A stretch of DNA of 64,000 nucleotides from an uncultured Proteiniphilum sp. (GTDB taxonomy: Bacteria; Bacteroidota; Bacteroidia; Bacteroidales; Dysgonomonadaceae): contig CAKMJT010000013.1 of assembly GCA_927407015.1 (NCBI GenBank), positions 1 through 64,000 on the forward strand, given 5' to 3'. Of this stretch, positions 58,051-64,000 are shown piece after piece; within the stretch, counting starts at the first letter, position 1, and each line of letters starts with the position of its first letter. The notes under the pieces were generated by a model. The model was given only the letters and a program-made list of their open reading frames with translations, searched no databases and was not told the origin of the DNA. Both the position numbers and the translations under genes were made by a program.

Positions 58051-59619
58051 GTGACAAGCGAACTTGTTGTAGATGTTCAACCCAAGGAAATCACCATTGC
58101 GGTTCTCGAAGACAAGAAACTGGTAGAACTGCAACAGGAAAGCCTGGAAGGCTCTTTCGCGGTTGGAAATATCTACATGGGCAAAGTAAAAAAACTGATG
58201 CCCGCCCTTAACGCTGCATTTGTGAATGTGGGACACAAAAAGGACGCTTTTCTTCACTACTTGGATTTAGGGGTTGAATTCAACTCGATTCTGGATTTCC
58301 AGAAGCAGGTTGAAGACAAAAAAAGGATTCCGCAACTTCAGAAGATGAAGCTGCAACCCGATATCGATAAAGAAGGTTCCATCTCGGACATGCTGAAGGT
58401 TGGACAGGAAATATTGGTGCAAATAGCCAAAGAGCCTATCTCTACCAAAGGACCGAGACTGACAGCCGAGATTTCATTCGCGGGACGTTTTATGGTGTTG
58501 ATTCCATTCATCGACCGTGTATCGGTATCGCAAAAAATCAAATCGCGCGAGGAGCGCGCCCGACTCCGGCAACTCATTCAAAGTATCAAACCCAAGAATT
58601 TCGGCGTGATTATACGTACGAATGCCGAAGGTAAACGAGTTGCGGATCTCGATGCAGAACTGAAAGTGCTGGTCAGGAAATGGGAAGACAATATCGGGAA
58701 GATACAGAAAGCCAAGGCTCCTACCCTCATTTATGAGGAGACAGGGCGAACGGTAGCTCTGTTAAGAGATATTTTCAGTCCCTCTTTCGAGCAGATACAT
58801 GTCAATGACAGAGATGTATCGAGACAGATAGCTGATTATGTAAGCATTATCGCACCGGACAGAAAGAATGTTGTAAAGGAATACAACGGTGCATTGCCCA
58901 TTTTAGATCATTTCGGCATCACGAAACAGATTAAATCGCTCTTTGGAAAAACTGTTACGTTTAAAAACGGTGCTTACCTGATCATTGAACATACCGAGGC
59001 ACTGCATGTTGTCGATGTCAACAGCGGTAACCGCAACAAATCGAAGCTGGGTCAGGAAGACAGCGCTTATGAGGTGAATGTGGCCGCCGCCGAGGAAATA
59101 GCCCGTCAATTGCGATTGCGGGATATGGGAGGCATCATCGTTATCGACTTTATCGATATGAGTAAAGGTGACCATCGCAATAAGCTCCTCGCAAGGATGC
59201 AGGAACTGATGGCGCCCGACAGAGCCAAGCATAACATTTTGCCATTGAGTAAGTTCGGGTTAATGCAGATCACACGTCAGCGTGTACGTCCCGAAATGGA
59301 AGTTGCCACAAGCGAAGTATGCCCCACTTGCTTTGGTAAAGGAAAAATAAAATCATCGATTCTTTTCACTGATACTTTGGAAGGGAAAATCGATTATTTG
59401 GTTAACAAGTTAAAAGTGAAGAAATTCAGTCTGCACATACATCCTTATGTTGCAGCGTACGTTCAGCAGGGTCTGTTTTCGTTGAAGTACCGGTGGAAGA
59501 AAAAATATAATGTAGGAATGAAAATTATTCCCGATCAGAAGCTCGGGTTCCTGCAATATCTGTTTTTTGACACTGAGGGAAACGAAATCGATCTGAAAGA
59601 AGAGATTGAAATGAAATAA
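58051..59619 (+). CDS. rng: Ribonuclease E/G family protein
   Basis: A 522-residue endoribonuclease that processes rRNA and starts mRNA decay. An S1 domain (about 35-110, GNIYMGKVKKLMPALNAAFVNVGHKKDAFLHYLDLG) precedes the catalytic DNase-I-like region (ALHVVDVNSGNRN and GGIIVIDFIDM with metal-binding Asp) and the zinc-link CPTCFGKGKI; the C-terminal small domain is complete. It starts at GTG (58051), since the conserved beginning TSELVVDVQPKE follows directly and the only nearby ATG opens a nine-codon frame. It is the last gene of the HU-bS22-rng unit. Confidence 0.94.
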   Translation: MTSELVVDVQPKEITIAVLEDKKLVELQQESLEGSFAVGNIYMGKVKKLMPALNAAFVNVGHKKDAFLHYLDLGVEFNSILDFQKQVEDKKRIPQLQKMKLQPDIDKEGSISDMLKVGQEILVQIAKEPISTKGPRLTAEISFAGRFMVLIPFIDRVSVSQKIKSREERARLRQLIQSIKPKNFGVIIRTNAEGKRVADLDAELKVLVRKWEDNIGKIQKAKAPTLIYEETGRTVALLRDIFSPSFEQIHVNDRDVSRQIADYVSIIAPDRKNVVKEYNGALPILDHFGITKQIKSLFGKTVTFKNGAYLIIEHTEALHVVDVNSGNRNKSKLGQEDSAYEVNVAAAEEIARQLRLRDMGGIIVIDFIDMSKGDHRNKLLARMQELMAPDRAKHNILPLSKFGLMQITRQRVRPEMEVATSEVCPTCFGKGKIKSSILFTDTLEGKIDYLVNKLKVKKFSLHIHPYVAAYVQQGLFSLKYRWKKKYNVGMKIIPDQKLGFLQYLFFDTEGNEIDLKEEIEMK

Positions 59620-59652
59620 CGCTCTGTGAGAGCGAAACGATAAAGCGGATAA

Positions 59653-59686
59653 AAACCGGTATGACGAAAGTGATGCCGGTTTTTTG
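59653..59686 (+). terminator. Terminator after rng
   Basis: AAAACCGG pairs with CCGGTTTT around a loop containing GACGAAAG, followed by further T. It lies 33 bases after the rng stop and faces the convergent priA. Confidence 0.85.
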
Positions 59687-59697
59687 GGTATATGCTG

Positions 59698-61935
59698 TCA
59701 CAGTGGATCCACATCGTAATAAAGTGTTACATACTTCCATTCAGGGAAGCTCCGCAGCCTGACTTCCGTTTTTTTCAGGATGTCGCGCACCCGCTGGGGC
59801 GATAGCCCGTTTTCCAGCTTCAGCAGTATTTCACGGATGTGGTATAACTGTATCCGGCTCACGATGGGTTTATTGGGACCCAGCGTACGTTCATACAGCG
59901 ATTCTCTCAGCATACCTGCCAACGAGGCTGCTGCTGCTTCTGCTTTTTGTTCCTGCTTATGTTTTAACACGATACGGATCAGGCGGTAAAACGGTGGATA
60001 ATGAAACAGCTTTCGTTCAGACAGCTGTGCCCGGAAGAATGCCTCGTAATCATTGTTACGGACATACGCGAAGACGGGCTGACCGGGATCTGTACACTGG
60101 ATGATGACCGTCCCCTGTCTGTTTTTTCGACCTGCACGCCCTGCGGCCTGGGTCATCAGCTGAAAACCCCGCTCATGCGAACGAAAATCGGGGTAATTGA
60201 GCAATGAGTCCGCTGAAATAATACCCACCACCCTTACATTGTCAAAATCAAGCCCCTTGGAAAGCATCTGCGTGCCTACCAGGATCTGGATCCTCTTCTC
60301 CTGGAAGCCGGTGATGATCTGCTCGTAGGCGTCCTTACTGCGTGTACTGTCCATGTCCATTCTTGCCACCACGCTGCCGGGAAACAGGTGCGACACCTCC
60401 TCCTCGAGCTGTTCTGTTCCCAGTCCAAGGGGTACAAGACTCTTTTCATGACACGAGGGACATTCTGCCGGCAGCCGATAGGAGCTGTTGCAGTAATGGC
60501 ACACCAGTTTGCTGCTTTTCTTGTGATAGGTGAGCGACACATCGCAGCGTCTGCATTTGGGTACCCAGCCACACTGCTTACACTCGATCAGGGGTGCGAA
60601 ACCCCGGCGGTTGCGAAACAGGATAGCCTGCTCCCCGTTTTCCAGTGCTGCTCCTATTTGTTCAATCAGTGCCGGCGCCAGCAGCGTTTTCATCTTTTTC
60701 TTCCTGCGTAACTCACGGCTGTTCTCCAGCCGGATGACAGGCATCTTCAGTCCGTTATAGCGCGCTGTCAGCGTGACCAGCCCATATTTCCCCGTCTGTG
60801 CGTTATAGTAGGTCTCCACCGAGGGGGTGGCCGATCCCAGCAGCGTCTTTGCCCCGAAGAAACGGGCCAGCATGATGGCTGTATCACGTGCGTGGTAGCG
60901 GGGTGCCGGATCCTGCTGCTTGTAGCTTGCCTCATGTTCCTCATCCACGATGACCAGCCCCAGGTGCTGGTAGGGAAGGAACAGTGAAGAACGCACGCCC
61001 ATGATGATCTCATAGGGCTGATCCGACAGCATTTTCTGCCAGATCTCCGCCCGCTCGTTATCGTTGATTCTGGAATGATAGATGCCCAGCCTGTTGCCGA
61101 AAACAGCTTTCAGTCGCTCTGTATGCTGTGTGGTCAGCGCTATTTCCGGCAGCAGGTAAAGCGTCTGTTTCCCTTCCGCCAGATATTGCTGTATGAGATG
61201 GATATAGATCTCTGTTTTTCCGCTCGATGTCACACCGTGCAGCAGCACTGTCTCTTTGTTGTCAAAGGATTCTCTTATCCCTGTCAGGGCCTGATGCTGA
61301 TGGTCATTCAGCGGGAAGGGTTCGTGCGTAGGGGTGATGATGGTTTCAAGACGGCTGGTCTCAACCGGGAAGGCTGTCAGGATCTCTTTCTGCAGCAACC
61401 CGTTAAGGACAGAGGCGCTATAGGAGGAGAAGCCGGAGACCACTTTTTTACTGACGCTCCCGGTGTGGTTGGCGGTAAGATAACTCCCAATCTCATCTGC
61501 CAGTGCCTGCTGCTTCTTCGCCCTGCCGGCCATCCTGATCATCGTCTGCTGATCGAGGGAGGGGTTGATCTGAAGGAATATTTCGGTATGGGGTGTAAAC
61601 TTCCGCAGCAGGTCCTCCGGTTTCATCGAGGAGGGGAGTGCTGCCTTATACACATCGCCCAGGGGAGCTAAATAGTAAAAAGAGATCCATTCCCACAACG
61701 TCAGCTGTTGTTCGTTCACAACGGGGTGTGAATCGATGAGGGAATGAATCTCTCTGATTCCGGTGATCCCGGGAGCTTCCCGGTGAATACGGGTAATGAT
61801 TCCGGTGTAATATTTCCGACTTCCGAAGGGAACAACAACCCTGAATCCTTCTCCGATCTTATTCACCATCTCCGCCGGAATGGCGTAAGTGAACCGATCG
61901 GACAGTGGAAGGGGAAGTATTACGTCAGCATACAT
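59698..61935 (-). CDS. priA: Primosomal protein N' (replication restart helicase PriA)
   Basis: A 745-residue SF2 helicase that reloads the replisome at stalled forks. The N-terminal 3'-DNA-binding domain starts YADVILPLPLSDRFTYAIP. Helicase motifs: VTSSGKTEIYIHLIQ, DEEHEASYKQQ, RYHARDTAIM, GSATPSVETY; and the zinc-binding block with CKQCGWVPKCRRCDVSLTYH...CHYCNSS...CPSC. Motifs V and VI read GTQMLSKGLDFDNVRVVGI and QAAGRAGR. Convergent with rng. The neighbouring barrel gene ends 3 bp before its start. Confidence 0.95.
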   Translation of the reverse strand: MYADVILPLPLSDRFTYAIPAEMVNKIGEGFRVVVPFGSRKYYTGIITRIHREAPGITGIREIHSLIDSHPVVNEQQLTLWEWISFYYLAPLGDVYKAALPSSMKPEDLLRKFTPHTEIFLQINPSLDQQTMIRMAGRAKKQQALADEIGSYLTANHTGSVSKKVVSGFSSYSASVLNGLLQKEILTAFPVETSRLETIITPTHEPFPLNDHQHQALTGIRESFDNKETVLLHGVTSSGKTEIYIHLIQQYLAEGKQTLYLLPEIALTTQHTERLKAVFGNRLGIYHSRINDNERAEIWQKMLSDQPYEIIMGVRSSLFLPYQHLGLVIVDEEHEASYKQQDPAPRYHARDTAIMLARFFGAKTLLGSATPSVETYYNAQTGKYGLVTLTARYNGLKMPVIRLENSRELRRKKKMKTLLAPALIEQIGAALENGEQAILFRNRRGFAPLIECKQCGWVPKCRRCDVSLTYHKKSSKLVCHYCNSSYRLPAECPSCHEKSLVPLGLGTEQLEEEVSHLFPGSVVARMDMDSTRSKDAYEQIITGFQEKRIQILVGTQMLSKGLDFDNVRVVGIISADSLLNYPDFRSHERGFQLMTQAAGRAGRKNRQGTVIIQCTDPGQPVFAYVRNNDYEAFFRAQLSERKLFHYPPFYRLIRIVLKHKQEQKAEAAAASLAGMLRESLYERTLGPNKPIVSRIQLYHIREILLKLENGLSPQRVRDILKKTEVRLRSFPEWKYVTLYYDVDPL

Positions 61936-61938
61936 GCA

Positions 61939-62580
61939 TCAGAAATAGATGGATCCTGTGATACTCCAGGATTCTGATTTGCCGTTCAGGGGATCACTCC
62001 AGTCGGGTTCGTCGGCAGCATAATTATCGGTCAGTTGTGTCCGGTAGTTCACACCTACCTGTATCATTCTAAGGACTTCAAAGCCAACGCCTATATTGGC
62101 TCCTGCCTGAAACTCCTTAGCCTTTATGTCACTGGCAGCCTGATCAAAATCCAGTTCATCACCCTGGATAAGATAGCCCGCATAGGGACCAGCTGCGACA
62201 TACAGTCTGAGTGGCAGCATACCCATTCCGAATTTCAACTTTGCATTGACCGGAAGCATCAGATAACGGTTGGCTATTTCACTGTCAGCTTCTGTTCCAT
62301 CACCTGAGAGTCGTGCAACCGTCATGCGGTTGTCGTTATAGAGCAGCGAGGCCTCTATGCCAAGGTCGGCCACACCCAGAGGCATAATCATCGCTTCAAT
62401 GGAAGGGCCGATGCTGTACGATGTCATATTTTCGACCTTGAGCGCATCGCTGTTGAAACTCGGATTATTCAGTCCCACATCTGCTTTTACACCGAACCTG
62501 ATTTGTGAGAAGGCCGGTACACTGAGCATGGCCAGCAGGAAGACGGCCACGCCGGTCTTAATCATTGATTTTGTTTTCAT
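61939..62580 (-). CDS. PorT-like outer-membrane beta-barrel protein
   Basis: A 213-residue exported barrel of the PorT/outer-membrane beta-barrel type. Signal peptide about 1-25 (LLAMLSVPAFSQ), then IRFGVKADVGLNNPSF, SIGPSIEAMIMPLGVADLGIEASLLYN, YLMLPVNAKLKFGMGMLPLRLYVAAGPYAGYLI, GANIGVGFEVLRMIQVGVNYRTQL, ending WSITGSIYF with a terminal aromatic residue. This Bacteroidota family is widespread and mostly of unknown role. The start at 62580 (MKTKSMIKTG) is preferred to an upstream one. priA begins 3 bp after its stop, so the two are probably cotranscribed. Confidence 0.82.
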   Translation of the reverse strand: MKTKSMIKTGVAVFLLAMLSVPAFSQIRFGVKADVGLNNPSFNSDALKVENMTSYSIGPSIEAMIMPLGVADLGIEASLLYNDNRMTVARLSGDGTEADSEIANRYLMLPVNAKLKFGMGMLPLRLYVAAGPYAGYLIQGDELDFDQAASDIKAKEFQAGANIGVGFEVLRMIQVGVNYRTQLTDNYAADEPDWSDPLNGKSESWSITGSIYF

Positions 62581-62783
62581 CTTTTGTTTGTTTAGGTAAA
62601 ACATGTGATTTTCATTCTGCTTCTACGCTATGGCATGTACCGGCATTAGGCGGCATCTGCTCATCCCGTACAGCGATAATGATGTTTGCTGATTGTTATA
62701 CTTCACCACAAATCGCCATTTGTGATACCTGTTAAACAACAATGAGCTGCATTCGGTTGTTAAAGAAACATTAAAAACGATAT

Positions 62784-62825
62784 AAAAAAAGCGTTCATCC
62801 TCCGTGAGGAGTGAAGAAACGCTTT
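62784..62825 (-). terminator. Terminator after frdB
   Basis: AAAGCGTT pairs with AACGCTTT with an inner stem CCTCC/GGAG, and an A run on the left gives a U run on the minus strand. It lies 22 bases beyond the frdB stop. The gap 62581-62847 otherwise shows no gene. Confidence 0.88.
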
Positions 62826-62847
62826 GCAGGTACAGGTTTGAACCCGC

Positions 62848-63603
62848 TTAATCCCTGAACTTCGCCTTTAAGAATTCCCGGTTCAGCCGGGCAATATTGG
62901 TGATGGAAATATTCTTCGGACATTCTACTTCACAGGCACCGGTGTTGGTGCAGTTGCCGAAGCCCAGTTCATCCATTTTGGCGACCATCGATTTGGCACG
63001 CTGTGTTGCTTCCACTCGTCCCTGTGGTAACAATGCGAACTGACTCACCTTGGCCGATACAAAGAGCATGGCTGAACCGTTCTTGCAGGCTGCCACACAG
63101 GCACCACAGCCGATGCAGGCTGCTGCATCCATCGCCATCTCGGCGTCGTCACGCGGAATGGGTATGGCGTTGGCATCAATAGCACTACCGGTGTTTACCG
63201 ATATGTAGCCGCCTGCCTGGATGATCTTATCAAAGGCCGATCTGTCGACCATCAAATCTTTAATAATCGGGAATCCGGCGGAGCGCCATGGCTCCACAGT
63301 AATGGTGTCGCCATCGTTGAAGCGGCGCATATGCAGCTGACAGGTGGTAACGCCTTCATCGGGTCCGTGGGGATGTCCGTTGATGTACAGGCTGCACATT
63401 CCACAAATTCCTTCACGACAGTCATGATCGAACACCACCGTTTCCTTCCCTTCGTTGATCAGCTTTTCGTTGAGGATGTCAAGCATTTCCAGAAAAGAAC
63501 TTCCCTGAGAGATATTTTCCAACGGGTATGTCTCAAAATGCCCTTTTTCTTTGGGCCCGTTCTGACGCCAGACTTTTACTTTTATGTTGATATCTTTATC
63601 CAT
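62848..63603 (-). CDS. frdB: Fumarate reductase/succinate dehydrogenase iron-sulfur subunit
   Basis: A 251-residue electron-transfer subunit of the membrane fumarate reductase/succinate dehydrogenase. It has a [2Fe-2S] ferredoxin fold ([24 protein letters not shown]...CQLHM) and C-terminal clusters ([35 protein letters not shown]). The CREGICGMC and GSAML details fit the Bacteroidota/non-classical type, which in anaerobic Bacteroidales serves fumarate respiration to succinate. It is preceded by the flavoprotein gene 42 bp upstream and ends at a terminator, so it is the last gene of the operon. Confidence 0.95.
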   Translation of the reverse strand: MDKDINIKVKVWRQNGPKEKGHFETYPLENISQGSSFLEMLDILNEKLINEGKETVVFDHDCREGICGMCSLYINGHPHGPDEGVTTCQLHMRRFNDGDTITVEPWRSAGFPIIKDLMVDRSAFDKIIQAGGYISVNTGSAIDANAIPIPRDDAEMAMDAAACIGCGACVAACKNGSAMLFVSAKVSQFALLPQGRVEATQRAKSMVAKMDELGFGNCTNTGACEVECPKNISITNIARLNREFLKAKFRD

Positions 63604-63645
63604 GATTGTTTGTTGTTATAATTTTACGCTTTCCCCATCAACCAC

Positions 63646-64000
63646 TTAAGATTTATAGTTTCTCTGCTGACGAACAATAAATTCGTATTCGAGGGGTTCC
63701 TTGTACATGACCGGAGCTTTCTCCTCTCCCTGGTATGCCCAGCAGGAAACATAGGAGAACTGGTCGTCATGACGCAGTGCTTCACCTTCGGGCGTCTGGT
63801 GTTCCAGACGGAAATGACCGCCGCACGATTCCTCACGGTCGAGTGCATCGTGCGCCATCAGTTCTCCGATCTCAATAAAATCGGCCAGACGCAAAGCTTT
63901 CTCCAGTTCTACATTGAGTGTCTCCTTGTTGCCGGGGATAAGCAGGTTGGTCCAGAAATCCTTTTTGATCTCCTTCAGCTTCACAATTGCCTGCTTCAGC
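63646..64000 (-). CDS. frdA: Fumarate reductase/succinate dehydrogenase flavoprotein, C-terminal part
   Basis: Partial: the frame is open to the window edge and its start lies beyond it. The visible 117 residues are the helical C-terminal domain of the flavoprotein (DFWTNLLIPGNKETLNVELEKALRLADFIEIGELMAHDALDREESCGGHFRLEHQTPEGEALRHD) ending YEFIVRQQRNYKS. It contains the conserved REESCGGHFR substrate-site arginine region. It stands 42 bp before frdB in the usual cytochrome b-FrdA-FrdB order. Confidence 0.93.
   Translation of the reverse strand, partial: LKQAIVKLKEIKKDFWTNLLIPGNKETLNVELEKALRLADFIEIGELMAHDALDREESCGGHFRLEHQTPEGEALRHDDQFSYVSCWAYQGEEKAPVMYKEPLEYEFIVRQQRNYKS

Overview
This is a chromosomal segment of a Bacteroidota bacterium, order Bacteroidales. 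It is probably a Dysgonomonadaceae-like genus (Petrimonas/Proteiniphilum type), but that family placement is only an impression from protein style. The evidence for the phylum is that many genes start just downstream of the Bacteroidetes -7 box TAnnTTTG, in some cases with a TTTG box 19-20 bases further up. The families are also characteristic: DUF6089 next to uppS-bamA-skp-skp, NigD-like and DUF6242 lipoproteins, GldE, DUF4294, a mS38/bS22-like 30-residue basic protein after HU, and PorT-like barrels. There are no rRNAs, insertion sequences or CRISPR arrays, and one tRNA.

Layout. 0-5.8 kb: outer-membrane biogenesis block on the minus strand (DUF6089, uppS, bamA, two Skp/OmpH chaperones). 5.8-12.5 kb: DUF6242 lipoprotein, ribD, then the forward run prmC-recX-comF and pyrE-SRPBCC, then a NigD-like lipoprotein. 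12.6-17 kb: ygiQ, a SulP transporter and DUF4294 on the minus strand. 17-22.8 kb: acyl-CoA ligase, leuS, YitT. 22.8-29 kb: a large FAD/Fe-S dehydrogenase, a winged-helix protein and coaE-ybbR-yajC-nusB. 29-36 kb: a broken GH20 hexosaminidase, L25, pth, an S4 protein, comB, kdsA, maf and an aspartate kinase. 36-43.4 kb: hflX, a barrel protein, a multiply deleted TRIC/UPF0126 gene, mnmA, recJ and recQ. 50.7-53.5 kb: rplM-rpsI-rpsB-tsf. 53.6-57.3 kb: PPTase, gldE, ssb, mutY. 57.5-64 kb: HU, bS22-like protein, rng, priA, a barrel protein, fumarate reductase FrdB and the end of FrdA.

The accessory region is a compact, AT-rich integrated element of about 6.9 kb at 43.44-50.31 kb, inserted in the 3' end of a tRNA-Arg(ACG) gene. 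It encodes a tyrosine integrase, an unknown 262-residue protein, an excisionase/AlpA-like HTH protein and a primase-helicase fusion. An iteron-bearing candidate replication origin follows directly (iterons on both sides of an AT-rich core), and then four small proteins, one of which resembles small terminase-like phage proteins. No capsid, tail, conjugation or relaxase gene is visible. This plan (int - HTH - primase/helicase - ori - small late genes) is that of phage-inducible chromosomal islands, so I propose a minimal Bacteroidales phage satellite or cryptic replicating island. Its ends are supported by an imperfect att core repeat, matching integrase arm-site repeats at both ends, and what looks like the displaced original tRNA terminator on the far side.

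Elsewhere the window is mostly housekeeping. The exceptions are two genes eroded by internal deletions (the hexosaminidase and the TRIC channel), a tandem Gly-Gly-Tyr surface-loop repeat in BamA, and a duplicated hairpin-forming sequence between bamA and skp.
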